Positions 17,460 to 25,136 of a DNA stretch of 64,000 nucleotides are shown in pieces (position 1 is the stretch's first letter; the number at the start of each line of letters is the position of its first letter). The notes beneath the pieces were generated by a model, which saw only the letters and a program-made list of their open reading frames with translations, did no database searches and was not told the origin of the DNA. A program made the translations under genes and the position numbers. The stretch is from JADGHX01 sp035760965 (GTDB taxonomy: Bacteria > Pseudomonadota > Gammaproteobacteria > Steroidobacterales > Steroidobacteraceae). The stretch spans positions 1 through 64,000 of the forward strand of contig DASTRY010000096.1 in assembly GCA_035760965.1 (NCBI GenBank), written 5' to 3'.

Positions 17460-18653
17460 TCAGAGTGGAAACGGGCTCACGCTCCCCGTGTCGCCCGGAT
17501 GCGTATTCACCGCCACGACCGTCGCCTTCGGAAAGAAGTTGAACTCGGATGCGCTCGCCCACGTGTACGCGCCCATCGCGCGCCCGACGATCAGGTCGCC
17601 GGCTTTCAGCTCCGGCAGCATCAGGTTCTCGGCGATCACATCGATGCTGTCGCAGGTTGGCCCCGCCAGCACCGACGGCAGCTTCTCGTCCGAGTCGCGC
17701 AGCGGCTCCACCGGATAGCGTGCGTGATCGTAGAGCTGCCCGCTGTAGGAGCCGTAGAGCCCGTCGTCGAGGTAGTACCACCAATGTCCCTCACGCTGCG
17801 CGCGACCCATCACCGAGGCGACGCCGATCGCGGACGGTCCGGCGATGAAGCGACCCGGCTCCGCGATGATGCGCACCCGCTTGGGCAGCTTCCCGAGCGC
17901 CGCACGGATCGGCGCGCAGAAGCGGCCGATGTCCTGCACGGGGCTCATGTAGTCGATCGGAAAGCCCCCGCCGATGTCGAGCGTATCGCAGGTGCCGAGC
18001 TTTTCCTTGCGCGCCGTCGCAAGCAGCTTCGCGCACGCGTCGATGGCCTCGACGTGCTTCACGGCGTCCGGCGCCTGCGAGCCGACGTGGAACGAGAGCC
18101 CGCGCACGTCGATGCCCAGCTCCGCGGCGAGCTTCGCGAGCGCCACGGCGTTCTCCGGGTCGCAGCCGAACTTGCGGGAGAGGTCGCACACCGCGCCCGG
18201 GGCGCGGAACGACACGCGCAGCAGCAGCTCGGCGCGCTCCGCGTACGGCGCGAACTTGCGCACCTCGTCCGGATTGTCGGCAACGAACGTGCGCACGCCG
18301 AATTCGAGCGCGTTGCGGATGTCCTGATCGCGCTTGATCGGGTGCGTGTGAATGCAGCGCTTGGGATCGATCCCCAGGCGCTTCGCGAGATGCACCTCGC
18401 CGCTCGTCGCGAGATCGAGGAACGCGCCCTCCTCGCACACCGTGCTGACGACCGCCGGGTGCGGCAACGGCTTCAGCGCGTAGTGCAGATCGACGCCGGG
18501 CAGCGCCTTGCGCAGCTTGCGGAGCTGCACGCGGACGCGCTCGCAGTCGACGATCAGGAGCGGCGAGCCGAACTCCTTCACGAGCCGGCGGATCTCCGTG
18601 GGCTGGAAGGGATCGATGAAGCGGCTCCGGCGAGCCGTGCGCGGCATGAGCAT
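17460..18653 (-). CDS. Group IV PLP decarboxylase (ornithine/lysine/diaminopimelate type)
   Basis: 397 residues with the alanine-racemase-like barrel of eukaryotic-type ornithine decarboxylase. The PLP lysine is in LHYALKPLPHPAVV (about residue 61). SFHVGSQ, DIGGGFPIDY, EPGRF and the catalytic cysteine region GPTCDSIDVI are present, with WWYYLDDGLYGSYSGQLYDH near the C-terminus. The length and motifs suit ornithine or lysine decarboxylase (polyamine synthesis) better than LysA. Whether ornithine or lysine is preferred cannot be read here. Probably cotranscribed with the DUF882 gene 13 nt downstream. Confidence 0.9.
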   Translation of the reverse strand: MLMPRTARRSRFIDPFQPTEIRRLVKEFGSPLLIVDCERVRVQLRKLRKALPGVDLHYALKPLPHPAVVSTVCEEGAFLDLATSGEVHLAKRLGIDPKRCIHTHPIKRDQDIRNALEFGVRTFVADNPDEVRKFAPYAERAELLLRVSFRAPGAVCDLSRKFGCDPENAVALAKLAAELGIDVRGLSFHVGSQAPDAVKHVEAIDACAKLLATARKEKLGTCDTLDIGGGFPIDYMSPVQDIGRFCAPIRAALGKLPKRVRIIAEPGRFIAGPSAIGVASVMGRAQREGHWWYYLDDGLYGSYSGQLYDHARYPVEPLRDSDEKLPSVLAGPTCDSIDVIAENLMLPELKAGDLIVGRAMGAYTWASASEFNFFPKATVVAVNTHPGDTGSVSPFPL

Positions 18654-18813
18654 GGAGACTGGTTTTCCCGGGGCCCGAAAGGATAAATGGGCGCGGATTC
18701 TACTCGGCGCTCGCCGGATTGGGGACGCGGCGCCCGGAAAACCCGGTGCGCGGCGCGCTCCCCGCCGTTGCGCGGTGAGACCCTCGCCTCATCGGCGACG
18801 CTCGAGCATCTGC

Positions 18814-18819
18814 TAATTT
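18814..18819 (+). promoter_or_regulatory. -10-like hexamer for the AAA ATPase gene
   Basis: TAATTT ends 8 nt before the chosen ATG at 18828; no Shine-Dalgarno is visible. Weak on its own, but it repeats a pattern seen at many first genes in this window. Confidence 0.3.
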
Positions 18820-18827
18820 GGCCGGGC

Positions 18828-20336
18828 ATGGCCACGCCACCCCTCACTCCGGACCCGCGCCGCGAGCTGGAAATGCTGCTCGCCTCGCGATTCGCGCTCA
18901 TCGTCATCGAGTCGCGCGAGGAAGCGCGCGTGCTGCAGCTCGTGCGCGAGGCCGGCATCAAGGCCGGGCGTGGCCGCGGGTGGGGCATCTTCCAGTGGAC
19001 CGTCACGGAAGGGCTGCGCCGCGTCGACATCGACTTCGGCGCCGCGCAGAAGACCGTCGCGGACCCGGCGCAACTGCTGCGGCATTTGAAGGCGACACCG
19101 ACCGCCGGCGTCTACCTGCTGCTCGATTTCCATCCGTACCTGTCGGATCCGATCAACGTCCGCATGATCAAGGACATCGCGCAGGGCTACGAGCAGGTCC
19201 CGCGAACGATCGTGCTCATGAGCCACGAAGTCCTCGTGCCAGAGGAGCTCGAGCACCTGACGGCGCGCTTGACGCTCGGCACGCCGACGCGCAACGAGCG
19301 CCTCGCCGTCGTCACGCGCGTCGCGCGCGAGTGGGCGCAGGCGAATGCCGGACGCGCGGCGCAGGTCGACCCGCAGGCGCTCGATCACCTCGTCGACAAT
19401 CTCGCCGGTCTCGAGACGCCGGATACCGAGCGCCTCGCGCGCCAGGCCATCTTCAACGACGGCGCGCTGACGATGGCCGATCTGCCCGGCGTGCTGGCCG
19501 CGAAGTATCAGCTGCTGAACCGCGGCGGCACGCTCTCGTACGAACCGGATACCGCGAAGTTCGCAGACATCGGCGGGCTCGCGCGCCTGCGCCAGTGGCT
19601 CACGAGCCGCAAGCCGGCCTTCGATGGGAGCGCGCCCGAGCTCGATCCGCCGAAGGGCGTGATGCTTCTCGGCGTGCAGGGCTGCGGCAAGAGCCTCGCG
19701 GCGCGCGCTGCGGCCGGCATCTTCGGTGTGCCGTTACTGCGCCTCGACTTCGGCAGCCTGTACAGCAAGTGGCACGGCGAGTCCGAAAAGAATCTGCGCG
19801 ACTCGCTGCGCGCGGCCGAAGGGCTCGCGCCATGCGTGCTGTGGGTCGACGAGATGGAGAAGGCGCTCGCGGCAGGCGACGGCGACAGCGGCGTCTCGCG
19901 CCGCGTGCTCGGAACCTTTCTCACCTGGCTCGCCGAGCAGCGCGCGCGCATCTTCGTGATGGCAACGGCGAACGACATCCAGGCACTGCCGCCCGAGCTC
20001 GTTCGCAAGGGCCGCTTCGACGAGATCTTCTTCGTGGACCTGCCGAACCGCGCGGCGCGCGCGGCCATCCTCGCGATTCACGCCCGCAAGCGCGGCGTGA
20101 CGCTCACGCCCGAAGAGCTGGGCGCCCTCGCCGCTCACAGCGAAGGCTTCTCGGGCGCGGAGCTGGAGCAAGGCATCGTCGCCGCGCTCTACACGGCGCA
20201 CTCCACGAAGCAGCCCATGTGCGCGGCGCTCATCCTGCACGAGCTGCGCGCGACACAGCCGTTGTCGGTCGTCATGGCCGAGCAGGTGAACGGTCTGCGA
20301 GCGTGGGCGCGCGATCGCACCGTGCCGGCGGACTGA
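18828..20336 (+). CDS. Ycf46-like AAA ATPase
   Basis: 502 residues from MATPPLTPDPRRELEMLL. The N-terminal half (1-200) is the Ycf46-specific domain (ALIVIESREEARVL, YLLLDFHPYLSDPINVRMIKDIA). The AAA module follows with Walker A GVQGCGKS (first position degenerate), Walker B CVLWVDEMEKAL, sensor 1 MATAND and arginine finger ELVRKGRFDEIFF. The family, first named in chloroplast genomes, is widespread in cyanobacteria and proteobacteria and has no settled biochemical role; links to CO2 utilisation have been proposed in cyanobacteria. The upstream frame is open, but this start matches family length. Confidence 0.9.
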   Translation: MATPPLTPDPRRELEMLLASRFALIVIESREEARVLQLVREAGIKAGRGRGWGIFQWTVTEGLRRVDIDFGAAQKTVADPAQLLRHLKATPTAGVYLLLDFHPYLSDPINVRMIKDIAQGYEQVPRTIVLMSHEVLVPEELEHLTARLTLGTPTRNERLAVVTRVAREWAQANAGRAAQVDPQALDHLVDNLAGLETPDTERLARQAIFNDGALTMADLPGVLAAKYQLLNRGGTLSYEPDTAKFADIGGLARLRQWLTSRKPAFDGSAPELDPPKGVMLLGVQGCGKSLAARAAAGIFGVPLLRLDFGSLYSKWHGESEKNLRDSLRAAEGLAPCVLWVDEMEKALAAGDGDSGVSRRVLGTFLTWLAEQRARIFVMATANDIQALPPELVRKGRFDEIFFVDLPNRAARAAILAIHARKRGVTLTPEELGALAAHSEGFSGAELEQGIVAALYTAHSTKQPMCAALILHELRATQPLSVVMAEQVNGLRAWARDRTVPAD

Positions 20337-20377
20337 AGACTCTCTTCGATCGCGCCCTGCGCGCGCAGGCCCCGAAT

Positions 20378-20398
20378 TCTATCGACGCTGTCGATAGA
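20378..20398. repeat. Perfect 9-bp palindrome between convergent genes
   Basis: TCTATCGAC, a 3-nt spacer, then GTCGATAGA, in the 184-nt spacer between the AAA ATPase and the TonB receptor stops. It lacks a T-run on either strand, so it is either a weak bidirectional terminator hairpin or a dyad protein site. Confidence 0.5.
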
Positions 20399-20520
20399 CT
20401 TGCCTTCCGACCTCGCGAGAGGATGCTTCTCGCGCGGCGCGGCGATGATGAAGCATCCAAGGCCGCCGAGCCCGCCGCGGTCGACGGATTGCGACCGCGG
20501 CAAGCGCGTTCGGAGCGCGA

Positions 20521-23352
20521 TCAGAACTTCACGCTGAAGGACCCGAAGTAGGCCCGGCCGAGCACATCGTACGTGCTCGGATCGCTGTTCTGGTCGATGG
20601 GGTTGTCCATCAGCGGCGGCTTGCGATCCGTCAGGTTGCGCACGCCGAGCGCCACTTCGATCGCGTCGGTCGCGCGCCAGCGCGCGCTCAAGTCGTGATA
20701 CACGCGCGTGCCGGGGCTCACGTACGGCCCGGGATCCTGGAAGGCCGGGACCAACCCCTGATTCAGCATCGCATCGACGTACTGGATGTTCCAGGTGACA
20801 TCCACCGGACCCCAGCCGTAGGAGAGCCGTGCGTTCGCCTTGAAGCGCGGCCACGAGCCCACGATGTTGTACGCGCCGCTCGTGCCCGCGTAGTCGATGT
20901 CGTCGAGGATGTAGTTCTTCAGGTACGACACGAGCAGATTCACGTTCAGGCGCTCGTGGCCGCGCGCGAACGCGAACGGGATGCCGTAGTCGATCTGCAG
21001 ATCGACGCCCGAAGTCGTGAGCTTGGAGGTGTTCACGAGCGGCACGCGCGCCTTCAGCTCGCCCGTTTCGTCGCGGAAGATGAGCGGCTGGTGCAGCAGA
21101 TCGCTGAAGCACGCCGGGCTGTTCAGGTCGTTCGAGGCGAAGCAGTTGTTGATGATCCCTTGCACGCCGCCTGCGAGAAAGTTGATGTAGTCGTCGACTT
21201 TGATGTGCCAGTAGTCGATGGACAGCTGCAGCGTCTCGATGGATTGCGGCCGCACCACGAAGCCCGCGGTGATCGTGTCGGAGCTTTCCTGCTTCAGCTG
21301 CGGATTGCCGAAGTTGAACGCCTCGATTTGCGCGTTCGGCTGCTGATAAGTGTCCGGGTGGGGAACACCCTGCGCATGGCAGAACGCGACGGTCTGCGGG
21401 TCCGTCGCTCCCGCGCACGGATCGCTGTACAGCGGGAAGTTCTGGTCGCCGGCCTGAAACAGCTCGAACACGCTCGGCGCGCGCGTCGCGGCTTGGAACA
21501 TCGTGCGGAAGCTGAGTGCGTCGATGGGCGCCCACGTGAGGCCGGCTTTGTACGAGCTCACACTTCCGACCGTCGAGTAGTCGGACGCACGTGCGCCGAC
21601 CGACAAGTCCAGCTTCTTGGCGAAGGTCTTGTCGGCGAGGATCGGCACGAAGCCCTCGACGAACACCTCCTTGACGTTGAACTCGCCGGCGACCGGATGC
21701 GCGGCGTTGAAGCCGAGGATGTCACCGCGATCCTTGGCCTGATCGGGCGTGTACGCCGATTGATCCTGACGCCATTCGACGCCGGCGGCGAAGCCGACCT
21801 GCCCTGCAGGCAACGCGAACAGATTGCCGTTCACCGAGGCGTCGACGAGCTGCCGCTCGAACACCAGCTCGTCGCTGAAGTTCAGGCGCACGAAATCCGC
21901 CGCGGCCTGCGACATCCTGTTCGCACCGAAGATATCCGCCGGCACGCAGCCGGGCACGAACCGCGTGAAATCCTCGGGACAGCCGTTGATCGCCGCTTCG
22001 AGCCGCGAGCGCGACACGTCGTTGCGCGTGAAGCTGTTGAACTCCGTCCGTCCGTACTCGTAATACACGTCGAACTTCCAGCTCTCGAGCGGCAGGTCGC
22101 CCTTGGTGCCGAGCGTGATCTGCTGCAGCTTCGAGTCGAAGCTCTGAATGCGCGGACCCATCTCCGTCATGCGCCGACGAAAGATCGCGGGCAGATTCGG
22201 ATCGGACGGCAGACCCGTGTCCGCGTTGATGCGGCTCGCGAGCAGGTCGCGGACACCCTGGCTGAGCAGCGGGCTGCTCGGCAGCACGTGCAGTCCCGTC
22301 GCGGGCGTCTCGGCGAGCTGATGTGAGTTCTTGCTGTCCACATAGAGCAGCTCCGTGTACGCGCGCACCGAGTCGGAGAGGTCGAAGTGTCCGAGGGCGC
22401 CGATCGACACGCGCTCGGCGGGCGTGAGCAGATTGTTCACGGGATTGAAGTTGTAGCGGTCGCCGACGCCGGGCGGCGCGAGACCGTCGTTCGCTTCGGG
22501 AAGCAGCCCGACGAACGGACGTACGCTGCCGTCGGGATTCACCACGCGCGAGCCGATCGGGTCGCCGTTCGCGTTTGTGAAGAAATCGTTCGGCTGCACG
22601 TCGAAGCGGCCCGCCGCGCCCGTCGCCGAGCCGCGAGCAGCAGGATTCGTCGCGAAATTGACGCGCGTGTAATCGCGCTCGGACTGCAGCACTTGCGCGC
22701 GGTCGTACCAGCTCGCGTACGCCGTCATGTTGCCGCGATCGTCCGCGAAGTTTCCGCCGACGAGCAGATCGACCTGTCGCTCGCGGCCGTCGTTGCGAGC
22801 CGACTGGCTGAGCTGCGTGCTGAGATCCACGCCCTGGAAATCGTCCTGCAGGATGAAGTTCACGACGCCCGCAAGCGCATCCGAGCCGTACACGGCGGAA
22901 GCGCCGCCCGTGACCACTTCGATGCGCTTGATCAGATGCGTCGGGACGTTGTTGAGATCGACGGTGCCGTTGTTCACGGACGGGTTGAGGCGCCGTCCGT
23001 TCACCAGCACGAGCGTGCGCGTCGGGCCGAGCCCGCGCAGGTCGACCGTGGCGGTGCCGTCGCCGGGATTGTTGGAAAACGCAGTGAATCCCGGCACTAC
23101 CTGGGGCAGCGTGTTCAGCACGCCTTCGGTGTTGAGACGGCCGGTCGCCTGAATCGCCTCGGCGGTGACCGTCGCGAGCGGGCTCTCGGCCTCGTAATCG
23201 TGTCGTTGAATGCGCGAACCCGTGACGGTGACGACCTCACCGGTGTCGACGGGAGCTGCCTCTTGCGCCATCGCGGGAATGGCGCCGAGAGTCGTGAGGC
23301 TGGCGAGCAACGCGCGGCGCACCGCACGCCGAATGGAGAAATCGTGCGACAT
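20521..23352 (-). CDS. TonB-dependent outer-membrane receptor
   Basis: 943 residues. Signal peptide 1-29 (ending AIPAMAQ), then the TonB-box/plug region (EVVTVTGSRIQRHDYEAESPLATVTAEAI, TVDLRGLGPTRTLVLVNGRRL, RIEVVTGGASAVYGSDALAGVVNFIL) and a beta barrel whose last strand ends FGSFSVKF with a terminal Phe. GLTWAPIDALSFRTMFQAATRAPSVFELF is the conserved barrel motif, and several cysteines fall in extracellular loops (PCAGATDPQTVAFC, NNCFASNDLNSPACF). This large class, expanded in Steroidobacter, Sphingomonads and Xanthomonads, imports oligosaccharides, steroids or siderophores. No substrate genes are adjacent. TAGGA 7 nt before ATG is the ribosome site. Confidence 0.95.
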   Translation of the reverse strand: MSHDFSIRRAVRRALLASLTTLGAIPAMAQEAAPVDTGEVVTVTGSRIQRHDYEAESPLATVTAEAIQATGRLNTEGVLNTLPQVVPGFTAFSNNPGDGTATVDLRGLGPTRTLVLVNGRRLNPSVNNGTVDLNNVPTHLIKRIEVVTGGASAVYGSDALAGVVNFILQDDFQGVDLSTQLSQSARNDGRERQVDLLVGGNFADDRGNMTAYASWYDRAQVLQSERDYTRVNFATNPAARGSATGAAGRFDVQPNDFFTNANGDPIGSRVVNPDGSVRPFVGLLPEANDGLAPPGVGDRYNFNPVNNLLTPAERVSIGALGHFDLSDSVRAYTELLYVDSKNSHQLAETPATGLHVLPSSPLLSQGVRDLLASRINADTGLPSDPNLPAIFRRRMTEMGPRIQSFDSKLQQITLGTKGDLPLESWKFDVYYEYGRTEFNSFTRNDVSRSRLEAAINGCPEDFTRFVPGCVPADIFGANRMSQAAADFVRLNFSDELVFERQLVDASVNGNLFALPAGQVGFAAGVEWRQDQSAYTPDQAKDRGDILGFNAAHPVAGEFNVKEVFVEGFVPILADKTFAKKLDLSVGARASDYSTVGSVSSYKAGLTWAPIDALSFRTMFQAATRAPSVFELFQAGDQNFPLYSDPCAGATDPQTVAFCHAQGVPHPDTYQQPNAQIEAFNFGNPQLKQESSDTITAGFVVRPQSIETLQLSIDYWHIKVDDYINFLAGGVQGIINNCFASNDLNSPACFSDLLHQPLIFRDETGELKARVPLVNTSKLTTSGVDLQIDYGIPFAFARGHERLNVNLLVSYLKNYILDDIDYAGTSGAYNIVGSWPRFKANARLSYGWGPVDVTWNIQYVDAMLNQGLVPAFQDPGPYVSPGTRVYHDLSARWRATDAIEVALGVRNLTDRKPPLMDNPIDQNSDPSTYDVLGRAYFGSFSVKF

Positions 23353-23430
23353 AGGAAGGTCCTACCCTGTGTTATATGCAGGAGAGGACGCACGTTGCGT
23401 CGCGAACCGGACAGGCTGGCGCTGTTGTTT

Positions 23431-23943
23431 TTACGCCCCGTCGGGCGTGTACAGGCGGCTTTCCTGCCCTTCGGGCGAGTGGATCGTTTTCGAGTACCGC
23501 ATCCCGAGCTTCTCGAGCACGCGTTGCGAGGCGGTATTCAAGGGCGCCGTGATCGCGACGACGCGCCTGATGCCGCGGCGCTCGCGGCCCCACGCGATCA
23601 CCGCTGCGGCGGCTTCGAAGGCGTAACCCTTCGACCAGTACTGCGGCAGGAACGCGAAGCCGATATCGACGTCGTCGAGCCAGTCGCGCTGCAGCAGGCC
23701 GCACATGCCGATCGGCTCGTGCGTATCCTTGAGCTCCGTGCGAAAGAGCGCGATACCGTGCCGCGCGTACATCGCGACCGGGCCGGTCTCGATGTAGCGA
23801 GCGGCGTCGGCGAGCGTGCGCGCGCCGCGATCGCCGATGTTCTGGATGAACGAGGGTTGGTTGAGCAGATCGAGAATGAAGGCGGCGTCGGTTTGCGGAT
23901 CGAGCAAGCGCAGGATCAGCCGCTCCGACTCGCAGACGATCAC
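23431..23943 (-). CDS. GNAT family N-acetyltransferase (RimJ/RimL-like)
   Basis: 170 residues using GTG 23943, because an earlier start would lie inside the Sua5 gene. ESERLILRLLDPQTDAAFILDLLNQPSFIQNIGDRG is the typical N-terminus. GIALFRTELKDTHEPIGMCGLLQRDWLDDVDIGFAFLPQYWSKGYAFEAAAAVIAWG contains the acetyl-CoA pyrophosphate loop, and LNTASQRVLEKLGMRYS the C-terminal strand. It resembles RimJ/RimL-type alpha-amino acetyltransferases; the target is unknown. Starts 16 nt downstream of the Sua5 stop. Confidence 0.9.
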   Translation of the reverse strand: MIVCESERLILRLLDPQTDAAFILDLLNQPSFIQNIGDRGARTLADAARYIETGPVAMYARHGIALFRTELKDTHEPIGMCGLLQRDWLDDVDIGFAFLPQYWSKGYAFEAAAAVIAWGRERRGIRRVVAITAPLNTASQRVLEKLGMRYSKTIHSPEGQESRLYTPDGA

Positions 23944-23959
23944 GGCACCGCGCTCGCGC

Positions 23960-24976
23960 TCACGGCAGCACGGCCATCGAGCCCGTATCGTCGCTCTCGC
24001 TGATGCTGCTGGCGGCGCGCACGAGACGGTCGCGGATCGCATCCCAGCGCTCGTCCTGCGGCACATCCTGCACGAGAATTTTCTGGCAACCCGCCTTGTC
24101 GAGCGTGCGCAGATTTGCGTACAGGTCGTGCGCGAACTGATCGGGGCGGCGACCCGCGTTGATCCACGTGACGTACTTGTGCGACTTCAAGGGCAAGCGC
24201 TGCGCGAGCACGGCGATGCGCACGCCGCCTTCGCTGAGCGCGGCCGCCTGCGCGTCGATCTCACCCGGCGGCACGATGACCATCGGCGTGCTCGGCGCGT
24301 AGTGCGACGGTGTGCTGCCCGGGGTGCGCGGCGACTCGAGGTCCGCGCCCATCAGGAGATCGCCCACGACGCTGCGCAGCTGCGCGGCCGTGACCGCGCC
24401 GGGACGCAGCAGCTGCACGTGCTCGCCGACACAGCTGACGATCGTCGACTCGAGCCCGATCTGGCTCTCGCCGCCGTCGAGCACGACACGCACGGCATCC
24501 CCCAGCTCATCGCGGACGTGCTCCGGCCGCGTGGGGCTCAGCTTGCCGTACTTGTTTGCGGACGGAGCCGCGATGCCGCCGCCGAATGCCGTCAGGAGCT
24601 GCTGCGCCATCGGGTGCGAAGGCACCCGGATCGCGACCGTGTCCTGCCCGCCGGTGACGATATCGTGCACGTTCGGGCCGCGCTTCATCACGATCGTGAG
24701 CGGCCCAGGCCAGAACTTCTCGGCCAGCTTGCCGGCCACCTCGGGCACTTCCGCGACCCAGCGGTGCAGAAAGCGCGGCGTATCGAGGTGGACGATGACC
24801 GGGTGCGTATGCGGACGGCCCTTCGCCGCGAAGATCTTCGCGACCGCCGCGGGATTCTGGGCGTTCGCCCCGAGGCCGTAGACCGTCTCGGTGGGAAAGG
24901 CGACCAGCTCGCCGTCGCGCAGCGCCTGCACGGCGGCTTCGATTTCGACTTGTGTTGCTCGGACGATGCGGACCAT
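23960..24976 (-). CDS. sua5: Threonylcarbamoyl-AMP synthase (Sua5/TsaC long form)
   Basis: 338 residues from MVRIVRATQVEIE. The YrdC/TsaC domain occupies about 1-200: GELVAFPTETVYGLGANAQNP, FAAKGRPHTHPVIVHL, FWPGPLTIVMKR, VAIRVPSHPMA, APSANKYGKLSPTRPEHV. A linker (PRTPGSTPSHYAPSTP) joins it to the C-terminal Sua5 domain, absent from E. coli TsaC. The enzyme makes threonylcarbamoyl-AMP from Thr, bicarbonate and ATP for tRNA t6A37. Upstream TAGAAT on the minus strand, ending 11 nt before ATG, may be its -10. Confidence 0.96.
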   Translation of the reverse strand: MVRIVRATQVEIEAAVQALRDGELVAFPTETVYGLGANAQNPAAVAKIFAAKGRPHTHPVIVHLDTPRFLHRWVAEVPEVAGKLAEKFWPGPLTIVMKRGPNVHDIVTGGQDTVAIRVPSHPMAQQLLTAFGGGIAAPSANKYGKLSPTRPEHVRDELGDAVRVVLDGGESQIGLESTIVSCVGEHVQLLRPGAVTAAQLRSVVGDLLMGADLESPRTPGSTPSHYAPSTPMVIVPPGEIDAQAAALSEGGVRIAVLAQRLPLKSHKYVTWINAGRRPDQFAHDLYANLRTLDKAGCQKILVQDVPQDERWDAIRDRLVRAASSISESDDTGSMAVLP

Positions 24977-25081
24977 GAGTGAGCGTGATTCTAGCAAGGG
25001 TACCGGGGTGCACCGGGCACGAATATGCTCAATCGCGAACCGCGTCGCGTGCGCGATACAGCTTGACAGTAGGTCGTAGGT

Positions 25082-25128
25082 GGGCCTGAACGGTTTCGCG
25101 GGCTTTGCCGCGCAACCGTTCAGGGCCC
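25082..25128. terminator. Large hairpin downstream of the double HtrA gene
   Basis: Arms GGGCCTGAACGGTT (25082-25095) and AACCGTTCAGGGCCC (25114-25128) pair with one bulged base, and an inner CGCGG/CCGCG stem extends the hairpin. It begins 8 nt past the protease stop at 25137 on the minus strand. No U-tract follows, so it may act as an mRNA 3' end stabiliser or Rho-dependent end instead of an intrinsic terminator. Confidence 0.5.
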
Positions 25129-25136
25129 TCATGGGC

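Noticed and set aside
23421..23450. Intrinsic terminator at the GNAT stop (GC hairpin with T-run)
   Set aside because: The T-run lies on the wrong side: on the minus strand the hairpin CGCCC-GACG-GGGCG is followed by AAAAA, and the stem is within the coding end.
25061..25068. TTGACA as a plus-strand -35
   Set aside because: No -10 at 15-19 bp, and no plus-strand gene downstream; the next bases form the hairpin after the HtrA gene.
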